NCBI RefSeq assembly: GCF_003589595.1
Contig: NW_020653713.1
Coordinates: forward strand, 3,005,923-3,069,922
From: Hyposmocoma kahamanoa
Taxonomy: Eukaryota; Arthropoda; Insecta; Lepidoptera; Cosmopterigidae
Reading direction: 5' to 3'
DNA length: 64,000 nucleotides
Both the position numbers and the translations under genes were made by a program. Under the pieces are notes generated by a model, which worked only from the letters and a program-made list of their open reading frames with translations, made no database searches and had not been told where the DNA came from. Below are positions 53,681 to 63,080 of this stretch, in pieces (position 1 is the first letter of the stretch; each line of letters opens with the position of its first letter).

Positions 53681-53938
53681 TAAAGGCAGTCTCCCACAGC
53701 TTATGTTATTTTCTCGCACAGCCGACAGCCACACACCGACTCCACCCCTTACATATTAATATTCAAATTACAAAATGGCCACCTACGGCACACCAACCCC
53801 GTCCATTTTTTACTATGCATTGATCCACACAGCTACCGACGCGTCTGCGTTAATACGGTCGAAATAATCCTATGGTGTACGGGTGCGAGGTTGTGTACGG
53901 TGATTGGTAAAATCACACACCGTGGAAGGCCGCTTTAA
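53681..53938. mobile_element. Possible MITE
   Basis: TAAAGGCAGTCTCCCAC and, inverted, TAAAGCGGCCTTCCAC match loosely. Inside, ACGGTGATT and AATCACACACCGT pair. It is similar in style to 10532-10644. Confidence 0.4.
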
Positions 53939-54085
53939 GGTTGCATGAAAAAGCCGGTTACCTAGCAAGGTTTTTAGTTTGCTCTTGTATGCAATAAGTG
54001 TGTGTACCCCCACATATGCCTCCCAAAAACCTTAAAATACATTATTAGCGAACAGACCCATATAGACAGATAAACTCTTAATTCT

Positions 54086-54362
54086 TTGACAAGACTAACG
54101 AGTCGTGCGCCTGACGGTAAGCTACACGCCTGTCCATAATAGTTGCAGTACCACTCACAGCTTTAAATCGCAAAGATCTGAGGGGCACTGCCACTTCGTC
54201 GGTCACCCTAAATTAAGTCTCATGTGCCTGTAATTTCACCAGCACCCTTACCATTCAATATCGGAACACAGTAATGCTGGCATTACTACTTGGCGGCAGA
54301 AATAGGTAAGGTGGCAGAGCTTTCTTGGACGACCTCTTTCATAAGGAGCTCTACTGCTACTA
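54086..54362 (-). mobile_element. Family A copy, tail missing
   Basis: GAGTCGTGCGCCTGACGG, CTACACGCCTGTCC, AATCGCAAAGATCTGAGGGG, CACCAGCACCCTTACC, CAGTAATGCTGGCATTACT and AAGGAGCTCTACTGCTACTA. The oligo-A tail has decayed. Confidence 0.85.
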
Positions 54363-54530
54363 ACTATTAGTCATATTATTGAATTCATTCACTAATACAA
54401 CGCAAATACAGGTTAAATACAAAAAGAAATATAAAACATTTTTGTCATAACAGTGAAAGGGCGCTGACTCAGCATATGTGTAAGTTCCCTAATGCGCTGG
54501 GTTGCAGTCAGAACCAACGAAAGGGACTTA

Positions 54531-54697
54531 GAGTCGTATTCTAGAACTCTACTCAACGCTCAAGTCAGGATGGTTTGGTATGGTTTAAAGCACTCGAAAT
54601 CATACTCAAGTCCTTTCCATTAGGGTCGTATTTCCAGTGCTTGTGTTGCCAGTGCAATCCCGACTTGAGCATTGAGTAGAGTTCTACAATACGAGCC
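54531..54697. mobile_element. MITE, 167 bp, with 40-bp terminal repeats and TA target
   Basis: GAGTCGTATTCTAGAACTCT and, inverted, GGCTCGTATTGTAGAACTCT, then ACTCAACGCTCAAGTC and ACTCAATGCTCAAGTC. TA lies at both borders. It is non-coding. The TA target fits Tc1/mariner-like elements. Confidence 0.82.
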
Positions 54698-54721
54698 TAA
54701 ATGTAGAAGTTATTTGTAAGC

Positions 54722-54766
54722 AATAATATAACAAATTAGTGGGAGTGAAATTGTTCATTAAAATAA
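54722..54766 (+). repeat. SINE C tail fragment
   Basis: AATATAACAAATTAGTGGGAG and AAATTGTTCATTAAAATAA echo the SINE C tail. Confidence 0.4.
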
Positions 54767-55153
54767 TAAGTATGTCGGAGCCAGTTATTACTTCAAAAGT
54801 AGGTAAAATTACCTCTAATCAATATTAGATAAACGATTTACCAGGCTACCCACAAATCATTTTAACTAATCTCGATCACGGTTTCACGGCTTCTTTGCTT
54901 ACAAATGTCACGTCATTTTGACAGCTCAAACTGGGTATTTTCGGGGGCTTTTTGTGTAAGTTGCTTGGACAGTGAAGACGTACCGCTTCGCTCTCTCTGA
55001 ACTTGCTGCGTGATATTTAGAATCTGAAAAAATACGTTTTAACCGCATCCATCTTTTATACTTTTGGACTAATTACTGTGAAAAGTGCATAAAAGAACTG
55101 ATTGCAATCAGTTGACGTTACTATTTCACCGTCGTCGGCTGAACGAATTGATA
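54767..55153. other. Unassigned stretch
   Basis: Nothing recognisable. Confidence 0.3.
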
Positions 55154-55161
55154 ACGAAGAG

Positions 55162-55389
55162 CATTGACTTACAATTATATGGACGTCGGGTCCGCGCTAA
55201 AAAGTGTCCGCACTTGTAAGGCGCTAAAATCGTATACAGAGCGCGACACTCCGCTTTAGTCTTCATTTGTTCTACTGACAGCGCGATACTGCGATGACAT
55301 TACAATTTAAATTTCGAATAGGTTGACTTGGGACATTTTTTTCGTGGTTTTTGTATTAGACCCGTCGTCCATTTATTTGTAAGTCAATG
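55162..55389 (+). mobile_element. MITE M1, internally deleted, 228 bp
   Basis: Both ends are intact (CATTGACTTACAATTATATG and TTTGTAAGTCAATG). The perfect 8-bp ACGAAGAG flanks at 55154-55161 and 55390-55397. About 58 bp are missing relative to the other two copies. Confidence 0.92.
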
Positions 55390-55397
55390 ACGAAGAG

Positions 55398-55931
55398 TGA
55401 ATAAGCCGATTATCAAGTAATTACTGACTAAATCTGCGTTGAAGGTATTTCCTTCGACGTCTCCCTTAACTCCGACAAATATAGGTATATCGTATTGATA
55501 TCTAGATATATTTAACAATTACCACTATTCACATTGACCTAAAGAGCTATCAACACGTTTAAATTATTGACCCATTCATTAGGTCAATGCCTGCGCGCCA
55601 GAGTCTTATTTATAGTATAGTAATTTAAAAAAGTTATGTTATTTTTAGTTTAGTTTTCTAATTACAAATTATTTAATGTATGTTAGATAATCGACAATAT
55701 GTGTCAACATGTTTGTTTGTTAATGTTTGGCCGCCCACAGCGGAACTATATTTATTTTGTTACTGTGAACTTCTATGCAACCTGTTTCTACTCATAAATG
55801 GGTTATGAATTATGACTTTTGACTGTTCTCCCGACATTTGAGGACAGTTATTTGAACTCGTGACTATAAACAAAGCGTGAAAACTTGCTAATCGTAATTA
55901 TATAATTATATTACGAATATGTGTCTTCCAC
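55398..55931. other. Unassigned AT-rich stretch
   Basis: Nothing recognisable. Confidence 0.3.
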
Positions 55932-56097
55932 CAAATGCTTTGGTCTCAAACTAGGGAATTTCCTGCACCATCTACGTTTAGTAGCAGTAGAGCTTCTTGT
56001 ACAAAAATTCATTTCCCAAATTGGTCCTACCGGGAATCGAACCCGGGACTTCCTCATCCAGTGCCCACAGTGCAAACCGTTGGGCCACCTACGTCGT
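55932..56097 (-). mobile_element. SINE D, with tRNA-like head
   Basis: In sense: GTAGGTGGCCCAACGGTTTG (A-box side), then B box GGGTTCGATTCCC, GTAGGACCAATTTGGG, and a body up to CTAGTTTGAGACCAAAGC. A 20-bp family A 5' word (GTAGCAGTAGAGCTTCTTGT) lies at 55981-56000, either by insertion or by chance. The long plus-strand ORF through here is a by-product of SINEs. Confidence 0.7.
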
Positions 56098-56171
56098 CAA
56101 TTTGTCGTTATTCTTCTTCCTAAATTTCAGATTTTCAATTTCAGGTCATACGTGATTTTTAATAATAACAT

Positions 56172-56330
56172 AGAAAAAAAAAACACTCAGAAAAATTCAT
56201 TCGATCCGGCTGTATTCGAACCAGCGCCCGCAGGCAATCCGTGCCAGATGCTCTGCCAATTAAGCCACTTAACGAACCAGCAGACAATACGAACAATACT
56301 ACATATGTTTTTGGTTTTAACGACTTTTTT
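56172..56330 (-). mobile_element. SINE C, diverged
   Basis: ACACTCAGAAAAATTCATTC, GTATTCGAACCAGCGCCC in place of the B box, and CAATTAAGCCACTTAACGAA. It is a subfamily with a different anticodon region from the copies at 8025 and 17316. Confidence 0.75.
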
Positions 56331-56487
56331 TAAACTCATATCGTGGATAAACACCTGTAACTACCTATTCACAATTACGATTAGCGTGGTAGCCTGGTGA
56401 GAACGGTTGTTTCTCAAGTGGTGGACAGTTCAATTACCTGTGGCGGCAAGACATATCTATCACTCTAATTTCTAAGTTCAAGGTAAC

Positions 56488-56795
56488 TACTGCCAGCAGT
56501 AGAGCTCCTTGTGAAAGAGTTCGTCTAAGGAAGTACTGCCACCTACCTATTTCTGCCGCCAAGCAGTAATGTCAGCATTACTGTGTTCCGGTTTTGAAGG
56601 GTAAGGGTGCTGGTGAAATTACTGGGGCATGGTACTTGTCAACTTATGTCTCAGGATGACGGACGCAGTGGCAGTGCCCCTCAGATCTTTGCTATTGAAA
56701 GTTCCGAGTGGCACTGCAACTGTTATGGACAGGCGTGTAGCTTACCATCAGGCGCACGACTTGTTCGTCCCGTCATTTGGTATTATAAAAAAATG
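56488..56795 (+). mobile_element. Family A copy, full length with long target duplication
   Basis: All blocks are intact from GCAGTAGAGCTCCTTGTG to GTCATTTGGTATTATAAAAAAA. The hairpin is CAGTAATG TCAG CATTACTG. Flanking it, ACTCTAATTTCTAAGTTCAA before and ACTGTAATTTCTAAGTTCAA after belong to a direct repeat of about 30 bp (roughly 56458-56486 and 56796-56825). That fits target-primed reverse transcription. It has no tRNA-like boxes. Confidence 0.92.
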
Positions 56796-56825
56796 TATTA
56801 CTGTAATTTCTAAGTTCAAGTTAAC

Positions 56826-58087
56826 GGTGAAGTTAAACATCGGTATTGAAACCTACGCGCCGAAGAAATGAAAGGTCAAAATGAATGATCGAGAGCTATC
56901 TATCCCTTGTATATATTTATAAGAATGTTTAGTATACAATGCGATGCAGAAAGGATGCGCAGTGTTATCGACTGTACGCCCGAATGAAAACGATTGTGTA
57001 CATATGAGCGTATCGATTCAGACATGGACACAGGTGGTGTACATCTTTATGTATGTGTAAATAAGTATATCACATATACTGTGAGTGAGACTTGAATAAA
57101 CAAGTGCTATTGATATGCAAGGGAAAATTGTGGCCTTCGATCTATATTATGAGACATCCAATTTTATATAATTATACATTCGCATAAAAATTATGCGAAT
57201 GTAATAGTAAAAATAAAAGAAAACTTTTATGTTATAGTAAACAAATAAAATGGAAAATATAAATATTTGTGCTAAATTTAACAATATTTGTCTTAGTAGT
57301 TCTATGTTTTTGTACGTAGTTTTATATATAAAGCTATTGTAAATTGTGTCAGTTCATGAGAAATTTGGATTTAGAAAGAAAAGAAAGAAAGAAAGAAAAT
57401 ACATTTATTTGTTTACCACAATGACACCACAAAAGACAAAAAAAAAAGAGAAAACGGAACAAAACAGAACTAAAACAAAACACGATCAAAACATTCAACG
57501 TAAAACATAAATAAATAATTACGAAACAAAAACACGAACAAACACAAAACAAAAATGTATATACAAAAATTTGATAAAATTAAAACAGGAACTATTCACA
57601 CAAATAATAAAAAGAAGACTAAATATTGAGATACCTTGTGTGGTGCCAGGCGCGGTAACAAAAGGGTCACAAACTCAGTATTTGCTGGAAAACGCAACGC
57701 GTTCCCAGCACTGATTTTCAGTTAAGACCCTAAGTGAGGTCACGGAACAACATATGCAAGCATACTTAGGTACTTGAATATAACAGTAAAATAATTATAT
57801 ATATGTACATATTAAACTGTAACAAATGTGTGTGTGTGTTGTGTATGTTTAAATACTTCCAAATAATTTGTGTATAATTATGAAAATACACTATAATAAT
57901 TAATACATATACACTATACCTACATCAAGCAACTAATATATTATTTATTGTATTTGAAATTTAAAAATTAACTAATGTACAGTAAACACAAGTTTGCTTA
58001 TCATTATTTTGATAAAAGTAGAGAACACTATGTTAAGTGATTTAGGTACATGGAGCGGAAAAAAGTAGAGTGGTGAATAAGGTTTTC
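56826..58087. other. Unassigned stretch with microsatellite and hairpin
   Basis: At 57175-57203 TACATTCGCATAA and TTATGCGAATGTA form a perfect 13-bp stem with an AAA loop. GAAA repeats lie at 57376-57398. No gene is seen. Confidence 0.4.
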
Positions 58088-58303
58088 AAGTGACGGCATG
58101 AACAAGTCGTGCGTTTGGTAGTCCATAGCAGTTGCAAATCCACTCAGAGCTTCATATCGCAAAGATCTGAGGAGCACAGCCGCTGCGTCTGTCATACGTT
58201 GACACTCTTAAAAACAGGAGCGCAGTAATGCTCACATTACTGCTTGGTGTAGTCATACTTCCCTGGGCGAACTCATTCACTAGGAGCTTTAGGTACTGGT
58301 ACT
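58088..58303 (-). mobile_element. Family A copy, partial
   Basis: AAGTGACGGCATGAACAAGT, ATCGCAAAGATCTGAGGAGC, CAGTAATGCTCACATTACTG and ACTTCCCTGGGCGAACTC. Blocks between are shortened. Confidence 0.8.
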
Positions 58304-58324
58304 AAACATAGAAGCAACGAGGAA

Positions 58325-58640
58325 GTCAACTTTGTAGTCGAGGAAGGTAACGAAAGACTGTTTCAGATCAACTCGAGAATGTTCTTAAAAAGAATGAGTG
58401 TCAATACGAAAGGATGGATGAATGTAAAGTAATACGACACAGAACTAAACAGGCATACCTTGCGAAATCGGTAAGTTCAAGTGGCTCATGGCGGATGAAG
58501 CAGACTTGTTTTGAAAAGGCGATCACGTCAAAGTAAACGTATTGTAGGACGCCGCAAAATGGCCGACAGAGGTTGGATGCCGGCGGCACAAGACTAGAAG
58601 AGTTGGTGTGCTGATGGCGATGATGGAGTGAAGCAAGAAA
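58325..58640 (+). pseudogene. RTE-type LINE remnant
   Basis: CATGGCGGATGAAGCAGACTT, GGCGATCACGTCAAAGTAAA, AAAATGGCCGACAGAGGTTG and GCCGGCGGCACAAGACTAG align with 12710-12985. No open frame persists. Confidence 0.6.
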
Positions 58641-58979
58641 TATTTGCCAGAATAAGTAGCGATTAATAGCTCAATGGGAATACAAGTGAGAAAATATGTT
58701 TATATACACCTAAGTGCACTTTCAAAAATGTACTATACCAAGAGACTTCTCAGTAGTATTCTGTTTAGTTGTGAAATGGTGTAAACAAAACGTAGCGGGA
58801 ATTTTACGCGATAAAGAAAGCTCGGGCTGGAGGTACATTGATCCGAGAATGTGAGGGTATAAAAGGATGTTTACTTTGGGACATTGCCTTTGAAATTGAT
58901 GTTTTCAGATGTTCATGTAGTTTATTTTGAAAGTAGTTGTAGGTAATGATAATCACAATGCTGTGACAGAAAATACTAC
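58641..58979. other. Unassigned stretch
   Basis: Nothing recognisable. Confidence 0.3.
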
Positions 58980-59110
58980 TAATTACCTGGTTTCAAAGTA
59001 GGGAATCCTCTGTGTTTGAGTAGCAAAGCAACGGCATCAATCTGGGGCACTAACGAGAATACCCAAATCGGAAGCGATTTAGAAAAGTCAATTTCCCAAA
59101 TACAAAATCA
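58980..59110 (-). mobile_element. SINE D body
   Basis: ACCTGGTTTCAAAGTAGGGA, GTAGCAAAGCAACGGCATC, AGAAAAGTCAATTTCCCAAA. The head is missing. Confidence 0.5.
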
Positions 59111-59192
59111 AATTCGGTGTCGGTACGGTGTCAAAAGCCGAACACCCAATACTATAACAGACACATAGAAGAAATGCGTCGACTTAGTAACT

Positions 59193-59340
59193 CGACCTGT
59201 AGCTTAATTGGTAAAGTAATGGGGACGGAATCCCGTGATCGCAGGTTTGAGTCCTGTCGGGTCGAAGGATTTTTTCTTTGTGTTCGATCTTTGTGTTTAA
59301 TAATTATAACAAACTACTTAGTTAATAGAGTCAAATTTAA
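59193..59340 (+). mobile_element. SINE with tRNA-like head and SINE C-type tail
   Basis: CGACCTGTAGCTTAATTGGT and the B-box region GGTTTGAGTCCTGTCGGGTC form a plausible acceptor (CGACCTG with CGGGTCG). The tail GTGTTCGATCTTTGTG and AATAATTATAACAAACTA matches SINE C. So a different head shares the tail. The 77-codon ORF across it is not real. Confidence 0.65.
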
Positions 59341-59372
59341 TCGGATCTAAACCAATGTATCGAGTCCTATAC

Positions 59373-59445
59373 AGGTCCTTTATGTGGTTATGGAATCAGT
59401 AAACAAATATACCCGATTTAAATCTGAAAAAAGTTTTATTACCAA
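59373..59445. repeat. Foldback FB fragment
   Basis: TACAGGTCCTTTATG, AACAAATATACCCGATTTAA and AAAAAAGTTTTATTACC correspond to one FB arm. Confidence 0.45.
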
Positions 59446-59489
59446 CTATTTTAAAATATTTAGCACAAAATAATGATTGGCTTTATATG

Positions 59490-59985
59490 TATGTATGAAT
59501 TGAATAACCCCATACGATTGTATAGGGTTATTCAATAGGGACATAACATTTTTGTGTTTAAATAAAACACAGAATAATTGAGATATCCAACTGAAATTTA
59601 TATTATAATTTATTACAAGTGAAGTACACATGTTACATTTAAGAATGGAATCGACCAATGAGTCATAAGAACAATCATATGACCACCGACAGCACGTTTG
59701 CAGCGTTCAATTCTTTGGAGTCAATTTTCGACTATTCTTCCACACACATCGGCCGAAACGTTGGCAATTTCGCGTTAGATATTGTTCCTGGGCCCATTTA
59801 ACGTTGTTGGCTTGTTGGCATGAACCAACGACTTAACGTAACCTCATAAAAAGCAATCCAACCGGCGTCAAATCGCATGAGCGAGGTGTCCATTCGACCG
59901 GATCATTTAACGAGATTACACGATTAATGAACTTCCTCTTTAATAGATCGATTGTTAGACCAAACTGCGAACGTGTGGTCATATG
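59490..59985 (-). pseudogene. Tc1/mariner-like transposase remnant
   Basis: The minus strand encodes MTTRSQFGLTIDLLKRKF, VISLND, then PVEWTPRSCDLTP, where the Asp would be a catalytic DDE residue. After a TAA it continues in another frame to VCGRIVEN, a TGA, and LQRIERCKRAVGGHM. This is the C-terminal third of an IS630/Tc1/mariner-type DDE transposase, with two stops and frameshifts. ATTGAATAACCC and GGGTTATTCAAT form a 12-bp hairpin at 59498-59535 and may be what is left of its terminus. Confidence 0.75.
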
Positions 59986-59987
59986 AA

Positions 59988-60130
59988 TGATTCCGACTTG
60001 GTGACAATGAGACCACCACGAGAGTGCACCCCTTCAAACAAAAAAATAATTTTCAAAATCGGCCCACAACTGACGGAGAAATCGGAAAACGTAACGTATA
60101 ACCGCCCCTTTTTTTTTTTGAAGTTAAAAA
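59988..60130 (+). mobile_element. Family F variant fragment
   Basis: GACTTGGTGACAATGAGACC, TTTTCAAAATCGGCCCACAA and TTTTTTTTTGAAGTTAAAAA. It matches the variant at 28550 in reverse and lies against the transposase remnant. Confidence 0.6.
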
Positions 60131-60592
60131 TATATATATAACCCAATTAATCATACACGTGTGGTCTATATTGTATTATCTATTAAACGACGTATTGGAC
60201 CGTGTGAAAATGTTTCTTTAGTTCCAAATAGGTGAATATCGAATATGTGTCAACTTAATGTCAATATCGCCCTTATAGTTTCCGACACGTGGCGTCTTCT
60301 TGTTATCATAATAATAGGCTGTACACAGTATCCAATTTACAAAGCTGGGTTACATGGAAAGTGTCTTTACTCTATTTATTAGTTGAGTTCAGATTGTATA
60401 AGTCTATATAATGGATCGTTACATGATTCTGTTGACTCAAATTGCATTTGTTTTTGTAACATATTGGTCTGGCTATTAGGGCTAATTTCGCTAGCTACCG
60501 GAGTTTTAATTTTGATGTTTATGAGTACAGAAAGCAATGACATTTACGTTGATATATGAGTAAAAATTAAATACTATAAGAAAGAGTATTGA
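60131..60592. other. Unassigned stretch
   Basis: Nothing recognisable. Confidence 0.3.
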
Positions 60593-60655
60593 TAGCCCGG
60601 TTCGATTGCTTCACTATTCAGAGGGCGACGTTTCGAATCCCTATGCCGTCATGTA
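60593..60655 (+). repeat. tRNA-like SINE head fragment
   Basis: ATAGCCCGGTTCGATTGCTT and GTTTCGAATCCCTATGCCGT keep A- and B-box spacing. Only the 3' half of an acceptor stem is seen. The same B-box end occurs at 27029. Confidence 0.45.
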
Positions 60656-60884
60656 CACACGAGTTTCGCTACAAATTTACGTTACGAATATGGCAGAGGA
60701 CAATAAATTTCTCAATTCATGTTTTATGCTATTTCAATTGTAATAACGTATAAATTGCAATGCTCTTCAGACCGAGGTTTGCGTCTCAGAGCATTGATAA
60801 CATTAGGAAACCATCGTAGATAGAACCTACATGTCGATGGAGGTTCACAATCCTTGCCTACGTGGAGAACAGAGGAGTAGTTAG

Positions 60885-61181
60885 TAGTAGCTTAGTAAGC
60901 TCTTTGTGAAGCAGTTCGTCCAGGGAAGTACTGCCACCTTACCTATTTCAGTCGTCAAACAGTAATGTAAGCATTACTTTGTTCCGGTTTCGAAGGGTAA
61001 GTAAGGGTGCTGGTGAAATTACAGGCACATGGGACTTTGCATCTTATGTCTCAGGGTGATGGACACAGTGGCAGTGCCCCTAAGGTCTTTGCGATTTAAT
61101 AAAATAAAAACTCTGAGTGGCACTGCAATTGTTATGGACAGGCGTGTCGCTTACCTTGTCGCTTGGTATTATAAAAAAAAA
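60885..61181 (+). mobile_element. Family A copy, near full length
   Basis: AGTAGTAGCTTAGTAAGCTC start, GTCCAGGGAAGTACTGCCAC, GGTGCTGGTGAAATTACAGG, CTTACCTTGTCGCTTGGTAT and a 9-bp A-run. A few bases are duplicated (GTAAGTAAGG), and the CATCAGGCGCACGACTTG block is deleted. Confidence 0.88.
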
Positions 61182-61984
61182 TAGGAGCATACTATAACGA
61201 GACTTATTATAACAAAAATTTAGGCTTGTAGTGTGCACGTCCGTGAATGGACGCACACATTCGTATAAACTCGAAAGGCACTCGAGTTGCACAGATAGGG
61301 CTGCACGCGTCATTCATTAATAAAATTAAAACGTTCGCTGCTTTCAGCGTTTAAAATATTTTTCTATGTTAAATTATTATTTTTTTAATTATAAATGAAT
61401 CGTCATGTAAAAACTCGCATTTTATTTCTATTTCATAATCATACTGACATATTTGAGATACTAATCCGAGACGCTGGTGTGATACTATATTTCAGAAAGG
61501 CTATTTCAATACCACTCGAGAATACCCTATCAAATTATGTTTACAAACTGTACATGCAACTAAAATAATAATGTAACAACCCTAAGCTTCAATCGAACGT
61601 GTAGACATAGACGCGTCGAACAGGCGGGAGTTGCATTACTCACCTTATTTTACTATGGTAGGACGTATAATAGCTTGATAATGTAAAGTTTTCCAACGTG
61701 TTCCGACATAATATCGTTATACGCGTCGTGAGTCGGTAAAGTGCTGACTTAGGCGTTTATCGGTCAGTTGATACCGATAACACATCCCGTTTGTTTGTCA
61801 ACTAAACAGTTGCGAAACAGGACAAAGATAACTTTGATTTTTATCTATTTCCACGAAGACCCGATCGCGTTGTAAACAATGTGGCAAATTTCTTTGACTA
61901 TTTGTTTCGATTTATGAAAAAAAGTAATAGGAATATATTTTATTTTTATTGAACATCATTATGTTTCTAATGCCCTGGTACTCA
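61182..61984. other. Unassigned stretch
   Basis: The minus-strand 77-codon ORF at 61080-61313 overlaps family A and is not a gene. No element is recognised. Confidence 0.3.
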
Positions 61985-62160
61985 TTTATTTTTTTGTGAA
62001 AATATTCCACTAGATTGTTATAATTATTGATACAAAGATGGAACATACAGAAAGAATGATTGCTGCGATGGAATTGGACTCGGATCAGCGTTGGCTCCCA
62101 CTCTGCCTAATCGAGTTTCATCGGATATAAGGATTTTTTCTTTAATAATTATAATACGAC
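61985..62160. mobile_element. SINE C-derived inverted arrangement
   Basis: A minus-strand tail (TTTGTGAAAATATTCCACTAG, ATTGATACAAAGATGGAAC) and decayed head are followed by a plus-strand tail piece (AAGGATTTTTTCTTTAATAATT). No matching target duplication was found. Confidence 0.5.
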
Positions 62161-62758
62161 TATTCAGATGTCTGGTGATAATTCATAAACTGGTTTAGGA
62201 ATTGGAGTAACATGACGTTGTTACTCTGTTGTGTTGTGGTAGTTACATCCTCTACGATTCCTTGCTTGTTAAATGTATGTTTTTCTACAAAGAAATTGTT
62301 GTGCAAAACAATGCTGTCTTCTGTAAATCGTCGACATAAGGCCTCGGCTTTACAATGTGCACTGAGAGCCGCGAATAAATCTCAAGAAAAATAAACTTGT
62401 ATATTTACGAGAGATTTTTCTCATGTAGCCGTCGTAGTCAATATATTGGTATAGTTTGTAGTTAGATGTAGTTTTAAATCTGGATAAGTCGAGGCCTTAT
62501 TTTCCGCGATAGTAATGTAATAACATTGGAAATGGAGCTTTTTTTAAGGACCCATGATCGCGTATATTATTATTTTGAATCTCTGTGGTGTCCCTAGATT
62601 GTTATACATCGTACTTCTTAAAATAAACTTTTTATTATTTGTTTATTCATTTATTTATTTATTTTTGAAATATTTACAGCAAAATTTTAACAGTAAGTGT
62701 GTTGAATAACTGGTGAAAATGCTAATTACAAATCTCCATAAGTAACACAAGAAATAAG
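62161..62758. other. Unassigned stretch
   Basis: The 60-codon ORF at 62212-62394 starts with a hydrophobic stretch that could read as a signal peptide, but nothing else supports it. Confidence 0.3.
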
Positions 62759-63080
62759 TTATAGTATAAAAGAAACGGGACGTACACGCGTAGTATTTTA
62801 GTCGGAAGCGGTCCGACTAGTTACAACCATTATCGATGGTCTTCATCAGGGGTTGAACGCAACGTTCGAAACCTTGAATACACTTTGAGGGTTTAACTTC
62901 CATGAATTTAGGCACAACACAATATTCACGGCACCTTTTTTTAGAGTGCTAGACGTGACGCGGTCGCGAACGTTGCACGCAACCCCTGACGAAGACCATC
63001 GATTATGGTTGAAACTAGTCGGACCGCTTCCAACTAAAATACTGCGCGGGTAAGTAAGTACCCTTACTTTTATACTATAA
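62759..63080. mobile_element. Inverted repeat with two hammerhead-like cores
   Basis: The arms of about 115 bp start TTATAGTATAAAAG and carry TAGTATTTTAGTCGGAAGCG and GGTCCGACTAGTT. In the right arm, plus strand 62986-63020, CTGACGA, a GACCATCGATTATGGTT hairpin, GAAAC, TA and GTC follow in order. In the left arm, minus strand, CTGATGA, the same hairpin and GTAAC occur. This is the minimal-helix-III hammerhead layout known from Penelope-like elements. Each copy has one core substitution. Confidence 0.7.

Noticed and set aside
55981..56000. Separate family A insertion inside SINE D
   Set aside because: Only about 20 bp match the family A start, too short to separate from chance.
55921..56400. 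159-codon plus-strand ORF, one of the longest in the window
   Set aside because: It reads antisense through SINE D and SINE C. The stop-free frame comes from the tRNA-like heads.
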